Positions 29,340-44,760 of a stretch of DNA of 64,000 nt are shown one piece after another. Below the pieces are notes generated by a model that worked only from the letters and a program-made list of their open reading frames with translations, made no database searches and was not told the DNA's origin. Origin of the DNA: Typhlomys cinereus (Eukaryota > Chordata > Mammalia > Rodentia > Platacanthomyidae); NCBI GenBank assembly GCA_023101885.1, contig JALPQD010000405.1:1368722-1432721 (forward strand). Direction: 5' to 3'. The position numbers and the translations under genes are program-made. The first letter of the stretch is position 1; every line of letters starts with the position of its first letter.

Positions 29340-29940
29340 AGGCAGAAGCCATGAGACCCTCACACAATCTCTCTGGGAATTATTTGGGAGTCCTCTGTGG
29401 CCTGGTGTATAGGAGGAGGAAATGGAGCTCCAAGAGGGAATTAATTTTGCATATGAAAAGTCAAGTGTTTCAGACTCCAAATATGTGCAGTTTCATTAGT
29501 CAATGCATATCTGGACCGCATCATTCATCCCCATGTCTGACGGGCTATTATGCTTCTACAATATCCTACATATCAATGAGAGAAATGAGTAGCCGCCCCT
29601 GCAGCCTCAACCGTTTGCAACGGCCCGTGCTGGTCGGTGCCACTGAGTTTCGCAATTCCACAAATTCTTGCTGTAAGGCTGGTGTAATTAATTCCTGAAG
29701 GACCCCAACTTTTATTAGAAGTGCCAGCCTGCTGCATTTACCACAGGAGAGTTTCTTGAACTTTCTCGGGGCTGACAGTTCATTAATAAGTGGCCTCCTC
29801 CGCAATCTCTGCACCGGTTTTTGTTCTCCTGCGCCTTTTCATCAAGCAATCCATTTATTAATCTGGCCATTAATCTCAGCCAACAGGCATTGTATTCCCC
29901 TGGGGAGCTCTATATTTTTGTCACTAATTTTTAAAAAATC
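29340..29940. promoter_or_regulatory. Candidate developmental enhancer in intron 3
   Basis: Six hundred bases without repeats carry clustered homeodomain-type cores (gtaattaattcc, cattaataag, atttattaatctgg, ccattaatctc) mixed with short GC words, the texture typical of deeply conserved vertebrate enhancers. It has no usable coding frame. Function and conservation are inferred. Confidence 0.4.
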
Positions 29941-30614
29941 GCCCACCAACTGAAATCACTCAACTCCAGTTGACAATTTTCCTAGGTCCCACTGGGACAT
30001 GGGATCTTTCTGAAATGATTTAATCCTTACGTGATACTCAAGAGTATGATCATTCTTAAGAAGGCTGGGAATCTGAGTGACAGATGTTTCTGCTAGAGGA
30101 TGAACAAATCCCAAATATCCACCTTTATATTGGGAAATTTTCTAATACTCAAAGTATAGCCCCACTGACTCCTAAGGATATTAAAGAGATCTTAAAGACA
30201 AATTTTTTTAGGTTATTTCCTTTGTCTATAGAAAGTAAATTATCTCAAATACAGTTCATATATGGATTTTCCTACTGAGTGCTTAATAAATACTCTGTTA
30301 TACACTGTTTGATATGATAGCCACCCGTTATGTGTGGCCAGTACTTACCAGAAACAGTGATAATGCCACATATTGAAACAGGTTTTGGTAGAATGGGTTA
30401 AGTATGGTATTTTTCAAATAAGCTTCATTTCTTCTTATTTTAGTGTGCTCACTAGTGTATTTCAAATAACATGTACAGCGTATGCAATGTTTGTATTAGA
30501 CAATGGTACTTTTCAAGGGGGTACTTGATATGTCCCACTCCTTTGGAGGCACCCAGGCATAATTTTGCATCTAAGCCTAGTCTTCAATGACATCTATGTA
30601 ATAATCATAATCAT

Positions 30615-30790
30615 GGGCCAGAGAGAGAGCTAAGCAGATAAGATGCCTACTCGCAGACCTAAGGACTTGAGTGTGATCCCTGAAAGCCCACATGGTGGAA
30701 GAGAATTTACTTTCTCTGACCTCCTCCACCATGGAATGTATGTTCTCTCTCTCTTTCTGTGTGTGTGTCTCTCTCTTAAATAAAATATTT
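30615..30790 (+). repeat. Diverged tRNA-headed SINE
   Basis: The element runs from ggccagagagagagctaagc through cttgagtgtgatccctgaaa and catggtggaagagaatttac to ctctcttaaataaaatattt. Similar words (cataatcataa) flank it, suggesting an old target duplication. Confidence 0.65.
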
Positions 30791-30934
30791 TAAAACCATA
30801 ATCATAACCACAGCCATAATAAAATAAAATTAACAATAGTAAAATAATGAAACTAAACTATTTTCTCTTTGGGATCTTTCTATATAAAGACCCTTAGAAA
30901 TCAAATGGCATTATGCTTGGAGTCTTTGAAAAAA

Positions 30935-31205
30935 TGGAGCAGTCATGGTACAGCTCTCATACACCTCAGTTTTCTCATCTGTCAAATGAAAAGATTAATG
31001 TTAGCCTGACTTCATAAGGATGTTGTAGGGCTCAAAGGAGTTAATCCCAGTGATAGCTCTTTTAAAACAATATGCAGAATATTTCCATCTTGTCTAACCT
31101 GTCAAAAATTTTCACAGCACGTTCATAATACACCCCACAACAACTATGTGAAATGGGTATAGTAAGCACCTCCATTTGTCAGGCAAGGACTGGGACTCAG
31201 AGACT
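30935..31205. repeat. Two MIR fragments, opposite orientations
   Basis: About 30935-31045 reads as plus-strand MIR (cacctcagttttctcatctg). About 31125-31205 reads as minus-strand MIR (cccacaacaactatgtgaaa). Confidence 0.6.
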
Positions 31206-33719
31206 TTGCCTGCTTTTTTGAAGAGCATAATTTCACATCAGGATCTACACTGTCACGATCATCATCAACAACATTATCATTACCATTACCCGGAAAAGAA
31301 TCTGGAAAGAGAACACGCTCAATGCAGCATCAGGACCAGCTGTATGTTAATGATGCAAGATCATCTTCAGCTCAGTAAGGTTACTGTGTCCTCCTCCCCA
31401 GATAACTAAGATCCCAGTGGGAGCCCCACCCTGTGCTTCAACAGTTCTTATAATTCAGCCTGCAAACCCTCAGAACAGGAGAGAAGGTGAGGAAGTGGGA
31501 TGGAAGAGAAGGTCTTCCAGAAAAATCTCCAAGCTACTAATAGTTTTCCTGAAGCCAGAGATAGAATCAGAACACAGTTTTAACCACATCCTGCCTTCGG
31601 CTGCCTGGGACTCCACAGCACAAGTTTTTCTCTGGAAGCCAATGACAGCAATGACAGTAACTGCTGCCGGAGAGAGGAAGGAATGCGAGCTGCTGCTAAA
31701 AAAAAAAATACTGGGCCAAGCATGCTCAGACACCCCAGTTCTCATCATAGAGGCTTGAGGAAAGAGTAGGCACAATTCTGGGAATATTGGCCTCCAGCAA
31801 ACAAAGCATCACTTATTAGACGGTTGTGGTAGGTGTCCACGACCTCATCCCCAGAGGAGATCAGATAAGCGGCTGGCTTGGCTCACAGCAACTACTGTGG
31901 TCACGTAGACAATTTCAGCTCCAACCGTCAAGCTCCCCCTGGTCGGAAGTGAACTCTGAAACTGCAGGCTGCCAAAATATATCCCAAGACTCATGATATC
32001 CTTTATATTTTTAAGTAGATTTTAAAAAAACCCACTTGTTTCCTATGTATGAAATGTTTGAAGTCAGAGGCCAGGCAGAGAGGAAAGTAACTTCTATAAC
32101 TTGGATTAATGTGAGTTGGAGTAAAATAAAAGGAAATGGGTCCTAGCAAAAAAAAAGGGGGGGGGACTTAAAAGGAAATCAGTAGTAGATCATATAGAGT
32201 TTGTTTTGGCCTGGACCAAAGTATTACTGAGTTCTCGACCTCTGCACAAAAGAAAGGAAGAAAGAAAAAAATACGCTATCATCTAGACCAGAACTCCCTC
32301 TCTTCCAGTGCTGGGTGATTCAGACACGTTTTCTTCTTTAAGTGTGTAGACTGTACTCAGCAGAACAAGGACAGGTTCCTGCTACAGTCGGAGCAGAACC
32401 ATCTAACCCGGCTAGCAAATAACATCTCAACAGAAGTAAAACTTCCTCCGGGATAAAGGAAATAAGTAGGGATAACTGGCATCCGTGGTCAGCATTTTTT
32501 AATGGTCCCAGCTTATACTCTGGTGGCAACTCTTGTGCCAAGATAGAGGCTACTGGGGGCTCAGCTCTACCTGCTAAGCCAGCCACATGCAGACATCCAC
32601 GGAGCATGGCGCCATAGAGGCTGAATGCCCTGAACCTTCTGCCCAGCAGGCCATGGTGAATAATTATTTCATGGTCACTCTCTTGGTATTGTATTTTCTC
32701 TGAAGCTCACCAGCTAACCAAAGGAAAACCCACTGGGGATTCAATTTCTATTAATAAACCCTTGGTCAGCACAAAAGTTACAGGAATATTTGGAAGTAGA
32801 TTATTCCCCCTCCCTGGAGACGGGTTCAATTCAACCCTGTGGTTTATGAGAACATGGCTCACCACCCTGGAAACCACTTTAGGCCTTCCCCCATCTGCCT
32901 GCCTGTGTGGAAAACAAAGAGCAATATTATGGTGCAAAGCGAACATAGATAACAAGTGAAAACAGGCATTATTGATGATCGTTTTGTTTGCCTGAGGACA
33001 GCAGTCATGTGTCTTGTGTCTACGTTGAAGGCCAACCCAAGGGATGAGTCATGGGCCTCTCTTTGACCTGCAGTTCCTGAGATTCCACCAAAAACATGTG
33101 GCCAATAAGGTGGTTTCTCTCATGTGAAAGACTATCTATTGGTCACGGACTCTGCTGTGAATATCACCGTCTAGGGATCATCAGCTTTCAGTTAGAAATA
33201 TTCAAACCAGCAACTACTGCTTTCTAGAACTGGTGTTGTGCTACCTGCTAAAGGGTGAAAGTGGGACAAAGGAAAACAAGGCTTAAGTCAGGAGCACAGT
33301 GACTGGAGAAAGATGTGCAAAGCTAATAAAAAAAGAGGGAGGAAAAACATTAGAATGCCCCCCCTAAAAAAATGGTACAAATACTCTTCAAACGTAGTGG
33401 TCAGAGATTTTCAAAGTAACTGTGAAAATCAGTTCATCATATGGCAGCAGAAGCAGGGAACAGGGACTCCATGCAGATAGCAAGAAGAGGCAGGGCTATG
33501 GGAGGGTGTTGGGAAGAATTCTCAGTTAGCTTAGCCGCATTTTCTAGGTAGAAATCTTGGGGGGACACTATTGAGTAAGCTTAAACTCCCACCAGGAGAT
33601 CATGGGGTCCAACCTTCTCTGAGACCTTGTCTCTGGGGGAGCAAAAACCAGTGTAACCCTGGGAAGCAGCTAAGAAGAAAGGTTTCACGTGTGGACCAGA
33701 GAACATCATTTCCATCTGG

Positions 33720-33810
33720 CAGTTTTCACGAGGGATGTGGGATCTGAACTCAGGTCCTTCTGCTTTCAAAGCAGAGGCTTCAACCTCTGGGCACATCTCT
33801 CCAGCCCCAG
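33720..33810 (-). repeat. SINE head fragment, minus orientation
   Basis: Only the tRNA-like end is present: gaactcaggtccttctgctt, then cacatctctccagcccca. It matches the heads of the type A and B SINEs, so it is a strongly 5'-limited remnant or a short ID-like element. Confidence 0.65.
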
Positions 33811-33984
33811 TTCTGGAATTCTTGAGGTGACTGTATTGGGCTTCACCTCAGCAGCTCACACTCAAGAGACTCGCCCAAAGGAGTATGGGATTTGGAAGAT
33901 GGCTGCTTTGTAAGTTAAGATTTCTGTCTATGAAGAGGTGTGGGTAAAATGGATGAAGCATGCCATCTTCAGAGAGTGGCACTT

Positions 33985-34420
33985 TGAGGAGGAACAGGGT
34001 ACAGCAGGTAAGAGTTTGAGTCTGGAGTCTCATCATCTGATTTTGAAATCCAATTATCTCTTACCATGTCCCACTTAGCAAATTTCTCTCTCAAGGTCTT
34101 AACTTCTTCCTCTGGAAGTATATTTATATTTATCAGCAAAAGATGGCAGCGACTACCTAACAAAATAAAATCCAGGCAAGTAATCCAGAATCATTCTGAT
34201 TCAAAGTATAGATGGATTTTGGAGTCAGACAGACTGAAATAAAAACCTGACTCTGATTCTCAGTCACTGTGTGATATCCAGCAAGTCATTACTGAGCTGA
34301 GTTCCTCGTCAGTGCAATGGAGATTATAGTACCTGCCTCACAGAACAATTAGAAAATGAAATGAACTTAGCAAGCACCAAGTACATCACTCAACAGCATG
34401 GAGTGCTCATGTAGTGAGAC
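33985..34420 (+). repeat. Two MIR copies in tandem orientation
   Basis: The first (about 33985-34135) contains gagtttgagtctggagtctc. The second (about 34215-34420) contains ggagtcagacagactgaaat, cactgtgtgatatccagcaa and atagtacctgcctcacagaa, a clear MIR order. Confidence 0.7.
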
Positions 34421-35222
34421 CTAGTTACTATGTTGTATGGACTTATGTTTTCAACTAGAGAAGATCCGCTAGGTTCCCCTGAGCCAGCACCTGGTTTCAA
34501 AAGCTTTAGTAACCCTTAGACAAAATTCTGCGCATCTTTAACATGGGGAATGGGGACAACCTATATCCTATCACTTTTCACATGTTGGTTGAGAACTCTT
34601 CACAGCCATCCTTCCCTGAATGTGTGCAATGGTAACTCCTCAAATCTGCTACCCAAAAGAGGAGGGAAGGATGCAGGTGGCAAAGAAAGAACTGGAAGGT
34701 TGAGGCTTTCTTCAAAGCAGACTCTCATTGTACTCACAAACACCATTTCCTCTATTTCAGGTTGGGAAAGGAAACTAGATCCCAAGACTAGGAAGACAAA
34801 CACTCTGCAAGGGGGTGGAAGGCTGAGAGGGAGCTGAGCAGTCAAACAGAATACAAATACTCAGGAGCCATACTTTAGATGTAAAAAGGATGGATCCAAG
34901 GACCAGCTGGAGCAATTTGCATATTCTAAATTCAAAGGTTAGTGGCAATGAAGGCTTAATCCTATTTTCTGTTTTTCAAATGTTGTATCTACACAAGCAT
35001 CTAAACCTCTTTCAAACTTTTTTTTAGAAAATAATATAACTACAGTAACATTGGTGCACTGATCCAACTTTAAAACACCCTACACCTACTCTTCTTGGCT
35101 CCTAGATGGAAGATGTGCGATTTTAGAAAAGGGATTAGAAGTATTGTGAATTTAAGGTGGGCGGAGCTTTCAAGAATGCATGTTTCAAGAAAGGAAGTTC
35201 TTTTCTTATGAAGCCACTTTTT

Positions 35223-35530
35223 AAATTTTTTTTAATTTTTAATTTATTATTTATTCAATTGTGCGTGTATGCATGTGTGCGCGCGTGTGTGGGGATGTAT
35301 GTGTGTGTGTGTAGAACCACGGACGAATTCGGGAACCACCATGGACGCGCCTCCACCTCCTCCTTGTTTACTCTGCCCCGGAATTCACAGGCTCCCCCCT
35401 ACCAGGACCAGAAACGCAAGCCGCCCCCCCGCTTCCGCCCCGCGTGTACACGTGGGGTCTAGGATCAGAACTCAGGACCTTCCGCCTGCACGGCAGAGAC
35501 TTAACCCCTGAGCCACCTCTCCAGGCCCGG
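35223..35530 (-). repeat. Young tRNA-headed SINE (type A), minus orientation, with target duplication
   Basis: This is close in sequence to the copy at 4113 (gaaccacggacgaattcggg, ctaccaggaccagaaacgca). It is flanked by agccacttttt at 35212-35222 and 35531-35541. It carries an A/T-rich tail and a TG-rich stretch. Confidence 0.85.
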
Positions 35531-35787
35531 AGCCACTTTTTTTTAGCTGAAATATTTCTACTTACAAACTTTCTACAGGGGAAAAGTGGTGTTTTGTACA
35601 ATGCAGGAAATTTCAGAATTATAAAAGAAGAAGGATCAGCAACTATTTCTGTAAGGTAATTCGAACAAACCGTTTTCTGTAGATGATAGCTGGATTAGAA
35701 AATGTGTATGATTTGAATACAGAATACTGAAACAGGTGTACGCAGCATACACTCAGTGTGGCAAGAGGTCCTGGGTCCAATACCCAG

Positions 35788-35855
35788 GAGAGAGAAGAAA
35801 AAGAAAGGAAAAAAGAAGGAAGAAAGGAAAAAAAAAGAAAGGAAAAGAAAGCTTT
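35788..35855 (+). repeat. Polypurine tract
   Basis: About 68 bases of almost pure A/G (gagagagaagaaaaagaaag and on) following a tRNA-like word gtcctgggtccaatacccag. It is probably a purine-rich SINE tail. Confidence 0.8.
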
Positions 35856-36599
35856 TCTACTTTTGACAGTGACCACAAGTGCATGTCTAAGTCAAAATCC
35901 ATTATAGGAAATGGGTTTGGGGAATTGATATTAAACCAATGGTTGTGATAACTTTATCCAAGATGTTTTCTCCTTGTGGACAGATAGCTCAACCCTTCCT
36001 AAGGACTCCTTCTCTGGCACGGAGTTAGGTTCAGCCGGAAGGGGACTGCACCAGAATGGCTATTTCAAGAAACTGCTATTGCCTCGCAGTCTCCAGAACC
36101 CCAAGTAGGTATCTGGAGATCATCTCAACAGAGATACCCTGAGGTGGGCCAGAGGAACTGTTCCTGCTGCCTTGCCCCTTTTACTGCTACAAGAATCCTC
36201 AGGAGGACACCTTGGCCATAGGCACCGAGCAGTAGCTCAAGGCGACATCAAAGGCTCGGCTGCCACCGTTCTGGCAACTCTGAAAGGTTTCAGCAGAGAT
36301 GCAAATCCTGTGCTCACCATCCCAGGGGGCTTGGTGCAGAGCGCTGGATCCGAGATGCCTGCCCAGGTTTCTAGCTAGGCAGGAAGAAAAAGAAGGCGCA
36401 CCTCTAATGTGCCCCTACACCAAAGAGATGCAGAATCCAAGAGCTACATGGTTTTTTACATGGGTTTTTCACTCCACAAAAGAAGAGTTTCCAAGGCCGG
36501 TGAGCCACCGATACAGAAGTGAGACCTCCTACCTCTCCAGAAATCCCCAGGAAAGAGATTCCAGGATGGGATCAGCCCCAGGCTCAACTTCTGGAAGGC

Positions 36600-37300
36600 A
36601 GCGAGCGGTGACTTGGGCGCGTGCCCCAGAGGGTTCTGGAGCAAGGAGGCGCCCCTCCTCCACCTGCGGGACTGAAGGTCCCCAGGCGTGACCGGTCCCC
36701 CACCCAATCTCTCCAGGCAGGCGCTTTTCCTTCCTTCATTACCTCACTACCTCCTTCCCTTGACGTCAGCCCCCCTCAGAGCGGAGGGGAGGGAGGATGG
36801 GGATGGGTTTGGGGGCAGTCGGTGTCAGGATCCCCGCAGCACGCGGGGGAGGGGAAGCTGTGAGGTAATGCGCGCCCAATCCCCTGCGGCCCCGAGCGTG
36901 CGCGGCCACTTCCCTGCCTCCGCCCCACCTTCCCGCCCCGTCGTGGGTCGGTGTGTGCGCCGCTGTTACTAGGCAACGCTATCGGAGACGACGGATGGAG
37001 GCCAAGTTCACCCAAAGTTGAAGAATAATTTGGGGGAGAGAAGGTGGGAAGTGGAGCGAAGCGTGAGAGGAGGAGGAAGAGAAGGGATGGGGGCGGGGAA
37101 GTTTCCATGAGGAAAGAGTTGGTCCAACTTGGTCCAACAACCAACACGAAAAACTCGTGCACGGATGCCGGGAACAGTGATCACTATCCTGCATTGGGGG
37201 CGCGGGGGGGTCTCGCCCAGCGCACAGTCGGAGCTTTGGTGACACTGCCACAAAACAGTGCCATGGCTCAAAATTCTAAGGGGTCGAGGATGAGATGGTC
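36600..37300. promoter_or_regulatory. CpG-rich, promoter-like block in intron 3
   Basis: CpG is frequent here, unlike the rest of the intron. The block contains a palindromic CRE, TGACGTCA, at 36761-36768; a CCAAT box in gcgcccaatcccc near 36868-36880; and an RFX X-box-like half-palindrome, gttactaggcaac, at 36965-36977. This combination is typical of TATA-less promoters. It lies about 330-1000 bp downstream of exon 3. No transcript can be assigned, so an internal WT1 start, an antisense start or an enhancer are all possible. Confidence 0.45.
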
Positions 37301-37624
37301 TTGAGCTCGCGTACGCACCGTCTAAGGAGTCTGGCGCCCGTGGCCGATGGGCGCAGGCGGGTTTGAGCAGGATAGGCCTGGGAGTGGACTTTGGGCTTAA
37401 TCTTTGGTCCTGAGAAAGTTAAAAGTCAGCACTCCAGGAAAGACCGACCTTTCAAAAAAAAATTCGTTCTTTCTGAAATTGCCCTCTTTTGTATTTAAAC
37501 CTAGAGCCCCACGCCGCATCCGAGGAGGCCCTGGAGACCCCTATAGGTGGGGTAAGCGCTACCAGGCATCTGACGCACCACGCCTGCCTCCGGTGGCGCG
37601 GTCTCCAGCCCCGGCACCCCCTTA

Positions 37625-38376
<752 letters not shown>

Positions 38377-39959
38377 TCATCCCTTCCTCCCCAGCCAGAA
38401 CCCCAAGCGCCCCAACTACTTCCCCATTCATCTAAGCGTCTTCCGTGGCAATAGTCGCTTCTGCAGCGAACCATCTGCGGGGTGCGCCAGAAAACGCGTC
38501 ATTGGTTTGGCGAGAAAAGTCGCACCCCCAAAACACAACCCCAGAGGTTGCTGCTCAGGGACGGCTCTGGCGAGCAACCGAATTTGTTCGGTTGACCCCG
38601 CGTTGACTCCGAGCTGTAAATCAGGGGGCCCCCGGGCAACAACTTTCATTAATTACAAGGGGCCAGTTAAACAGCCTGTGCTTGAAACGGGGAGAGCGAT
38701 TGGAGAGAATCATTATCCGTCTGGGCGGCACAACCTGACACCACAACACCCAAAGCCCTCGGGAAAACTGATGGAGAGGCGGGGAGAAGCGATCTTCCAG
38801 TGGGGTCGGAAGACCTCAACCCCGCGTCCTCTTCCTCCTCTTCCTCCTCCTCCTCATCTTAGGCACACCCCGCACCCAAGGGACCACTGCTGCAAGATCA
38901 GCTTCCTTGCCCCGCAGACGGGGGGAGGGGAGGGATGTTTCCTTTAAAGTGTAGGGGGGCGCTGTCGTTCCCTTTTCAAACTGTAGCAGTGTCTGAACCC
39001 TCTGCCTCAGTTTCCCTACTGAGAAGCAGATCTATGCTCTTTCCTGTGTCACATGTGAGAAAAGCAACGCGGTGTGCTGGTTGAAAATCGCGGTCTTTTA
39101 GAATTATTGCTTCAATCAATTTTCTTTAGATGCATACCCCCACCTGCTTCTGGGAAGTTGCTGGGTGGGGAAGGGGGGGACGGAAGGGTGGACATCCCAG
39201 GGATCCTTTCTGGGTTCTGAACCTTGGATGGGGGTCTCTGGCCTCGGGATGAAGCCCAGAAGACTGTGCCTGAAGCGCAGGCCAGAAGACTAATAAGAAA
39301 GGCCACACTCTCTCAGGGCCCCACTCCCGGCAGCCCCAGTCCCTTCCCAGTTGCGCTGGGTCACCAACTCTCACAGAATTCTGGGTTCTAAGATGTGGCA
39401 AAGGCTCCGCGGTTGCAGCATGGGTCCCTGAGATTTCACTCAGTACTGAGAAACAAGACGTGGGTGACCCCCATCTTCAAACATACAAAAAAAGAACTAA
39501 TTCCCAAACATATAAAACTTGAGTTTCTAACTGTCCACTGGGGCAGTTAAGGAACCACACAGAGCGTGGTGCTTCTCTGCAAGAAGGAGTATCGTAAGAA
39601 TTGCCAGGATGTTGTGAGCACTCCGGGTCTGTCTGGTAACTGAGCAAGCCAACCTTTAATCTATGTGACCCTAAGGGGCCACGACGCAGGGAAAGATAAC
39701 CCCCGACACCCTTAACTCTCAGGCGCGAGTCACTGGACACGCTTAGACTTCCTTTAGGGAAGGACTGACCTTGCTGGAGGAGGCCTACTGGTCAGTTGGC
39801 AACGAAATCTGGTAACCCACCCAAGTTTGCCCAGAAGAAAAGTCACATCTGTGAAAGGTCACTCTCTAAAAGCAGAGAGGGGAACATTTATAACTTTTTT
39901 TTTTTTTAAGAAATAGAGAATTTCTCTAAACGAACCCTTCTCCATTCCTGGGCCAAGGG

Positions 39960-40610
39960 GCAGGCGATGAGCCCGGGCCACGCACAGTCCAGAAGGCCGG
40001 TTTCTCAGCCGCGGGGTGCCGAGCGACAGCTGCGGGGTCTTGGGTGGCAGCTCCCCGGGCCAGCCGCGTTGTCTCCGCGCCTCGGAACTCGCGCCCAGGG
40101 ATGCGGGACCCCGGCGTCGCTCCGTCCACACCCACTCGCAGCCGGGACCGGTCGACTCCGCAGGGCAGCGGCCGACCTCGTGCTCTCGGGAGGGGCAGCG
40201 CTGAACGCGCCGGGGCGGCCGCGGGAGGCTCTTTTAATTAGAAGCTTATCGGCCCCGGGGCTGATTAGGAGCGCGCGGTCCCCGGGCCACGGCCCAGGCT
40301 GGCGCGGGGAGGGCAGGGTGGGGGCTCGGGGGAGGAACCGCAGCTAGCGGGAAGGCCCAGGGTGTTCAAAGGCTCCCTGTACTGGCCTTGAAGGGAAAAG
40401 GCTCCAGCAGCCAAGGTAGCTCCTTTCCCACGGTGGGTCCGGGCCGGGGAGGGGAGCGCAACCTTGACTTCGCTCGCGGAGCTCTCCTCCCCTCCGCCGC
40501 TGCAGAGGAACCCGGGGGCAGCGTGGCCCCCCGCCTGATGCCCAGGGAGCTATGGGGCCCATCCCACGGCAGGCTTGGTGTGGAAAGGTGTCCTTAAGAC
40601 TGAAAAGGCA
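39960..40610. promoter_or_regulatory. CpG island in intron 1, candidate antisense (WT1-AS) or AWT1 promoter
   Basis: Dense CpG over about 650 bp, including gcggccgc near 40216, gcgcgcgg near 40271 and many ccgcg words, with a TAATTA core (tttaattagaagctt near 40232). In human, intron 1 carries a CpG island that drives the antisense transcript and is imprinted or methylated in some tissues. Position and composition agree, but equivalence is inferred. Confidence 0.5.
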
Positions 40611-40914
40611 CTGCAATGGGAATATTGGAAATCCTCACCCTTCCCTTAACCAAATATCCTCTTCTGTGTAGTTGGAGTGAGGTGCAATCCAGCAATCCTA
40701 CAACAATCGGGTGACCCCAGAACTCAGACTTATACTAGGCAACAACCAGACAAATGGGAAAGAAGTTGATTGACAAGTAATCTAATCAATCCCCACTCCT
40801 GGACTCTGATAAAACCTTCCGACCAGCATGCATTCCAAATTGTTCAGTGCCCATCCAACAGGGCAGAGGAAAGTCCATCGCGACAGGAGCCAAGATTCCT
40901 TGAAAAGGCCCTGA

Positions 40915-41035
40915 AAATGGTGTGGGTTCAAACCCCGGCTCTGCCACCACTTTGAGGGATTCTCTTGAACACGTAATGTGGGGCTCGAGACTCCTGCAAT
41001 GGCTCCTACAGACACTGAGTGTCTTCATTTAAATT
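40915..41035 (+). repeat. MIR fragment
   Basis: The core gtgggttcaaaccccggctc with tctgccaccactttgaggga matches the MIR tRNA-derived part. Confidence 0.6.
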
Positions 41036-41218
41036 GGGCCTCTAGAGCTCAACACAAAACATTGTCCTAATGTTTGCCAAATTAAACTTTAGAAGATTGC
41101 GATGCTACTACATTTGAGAGATTTTTTTAAAAAGACATGTGCTTATAAGAAACAGGAATTGATATGGTTAGGCTGCCAGGCTTCCACGCAAGTAGAAGAG
41201 ATTGAGAGAGAAACACAG

Positions 41219-41223
<5 letters not shown>

Positions 41224-41272
<49 letters not shown>
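41224..41272 (+). repeat. (GA)n microsatellite, about 24 units
   Basis: A pure GA run with imperfect GA-rich flank on its left. It follows a SINE-like tRNA word and probably began as a SINE tail. Confidence 0.9.
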
Positions 41273-41275
<3 letters not shown>

Positions 41276-43200
41276 TGGATTCGTCTTTCCAGGTCTGGGA
41301 TTATTATGTGATGATTTCGCTTGAATTTTTTTTTTCCAGAACAAGTTAACACCTTGCTTCCCCTAACCAAAAGCCTCAGATAAAAGCAAAGGAATATTCA
41401 CTGGTGAAATCCTTTGGGACTGAAAGGATTGAAGAAGCAGGTAAGAACAATTTCTCACTTCCCACCCCAGCAGCCAAATGAGTCCATAGACTGTACCTTG
41501 CGACCTCTTGTTTTTATTAGGAGAGAAAAACGTAAGTTCCCAAATGTTCCATCTTCCAGTGTAAGAGACACCTAGTGTGGTCACACCCTTCCCCTACCAG
41601 GTTGTCCTGAGGTGGAGCTGGGAGCGCAGGAACCATTCACCTGTTTGTCCAGGCCCCTTATCTCTTTGGCAACTATGTCTGTCCACTCCATAGGAATCTG
41701 GCTTTTTCTCAAAAGGGTAGTTAGTGCTTAAAAGTCCATACACCCACATGGATTGGTGGGACCATGGGAGTAGACCTGCAATGCAGAAGACTGAACACCA
41801 AGGCTGAAAACGAAGAAACAAGAACTGGGTTTCAAAATGACACAGTAGCCTGGATGGATTCATATGAAAAAGAGAGATGTAGCAATATTTGGCATCCCAG
41901 AGGGATTGGTCAGGCAATCACTCCATCCTTGTCAAATGAACACTCCACAAGTTCCACACCTGTTTCAGACCGTGGCTTGCTTCCAGACTCGTCCGTTTAC
42001 CTGGGTTACCAAGATCTATATTTAGAGCCCCAAGCCATGAGAACCGCAGGCTTCTGCGCCTTTGGGTGTGTATCTTTCGCCCTGACCCAAACTCCGAGTA
42101 CCGCATTTCGGCTTTCCGTTTAGAGATGGGCAAACTGTGTAATGTATAGATTGGCCAAAGGTAACACCTGCTCATTAAAAAAGAGATGGTGTGATCCGAG
42201 AACACGAGAATGTGCCAATATTCCCTTAAGTGCAAAACATTAATTTCACTTAGGAAAGATCGAAAAGGACAAGTCCCTTGGGTCTGCTTCAGGTTGCTCT
42301 GCGGGATGCCAAGAGTCCTGACTTTCCACAAGAGGAGTGTTTCGGTTTCACTAGGGATTCGGGTGGGCGAGGTGCTCCCAGCGGTGCTAAAGGAGGACCG
42401 CCACAAGACAACTCCTCCTCTCAGAAGACACGAGAGAACCCTTCTCCTTGAGAGTTCAGACACCCCTCCCACCCCCCCCCCTCGCGAACAGCATGCGCTC
42501 GGCTCCCCCACCCAATTCCACGCGGTACGGAAATATCCAGGTCCTAGGATTGTGTGAATTTTGGCGGCAGCGGCCTATGCTTTAGTAAAGCGATTCCTAA
42601 AAGATCGAATTGAACCAAACTAACTTCTCTACAACAAAGAAATCAAAAGATAAACGAAGAGGCCAAACTACGTTGGCTCTGCGTGCTGGGTAGGCACGAA
42701 AAATACCCCACGAAAGAGGGTGGATGTGCGAGGTTTAAACGAAAATGTGTTACTGACTTAAAATGGCAAACCACCCTGTCTTGTGCTACCCTCCAAAGTG
42801 TATTTGTTTAAAAAAAGACGTGTGGTGTAAATGAGAGAACGGCCGCAAAGTGTCTCCAGGAGCAGACATGGGCTTCCCTCTATGGTCAAGCGTGCGGTCC
42901 ATCCTTGCAGCCTGCGTGGCCCGCGACTTTGAGAAGCCTGGCGAGATTCCCACTGGGCTACCCCGTCTGTGAGCCACGTGCAGACAGGGACCCTTCATTT
43001 TAGCGCTCCCCGCGATTTACGGCGTGAGGGAGCCTGCACCGCACGGAGCGCTGTAGGTCACCCGGTCACTAGAGTTGGTCGGTGGCAGCAAAGGGTCTTC
43101 CACTCGGAGTTCACATTCGGATGCACGAGTAGCTCAATGTCTGGTGACAATTTGGTGGGACCTTGACCACAGGACGATACCACCCCCCAACTCCCACCTA

Positions 43201-44760
<1,560 letters not shown>

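Noticed and set aside
41918..42511. 197-codon minus-strand frame in intron 1
   Set aside because: No domain or codon bias; it lies within intron 1 with no splice or start context to support it.
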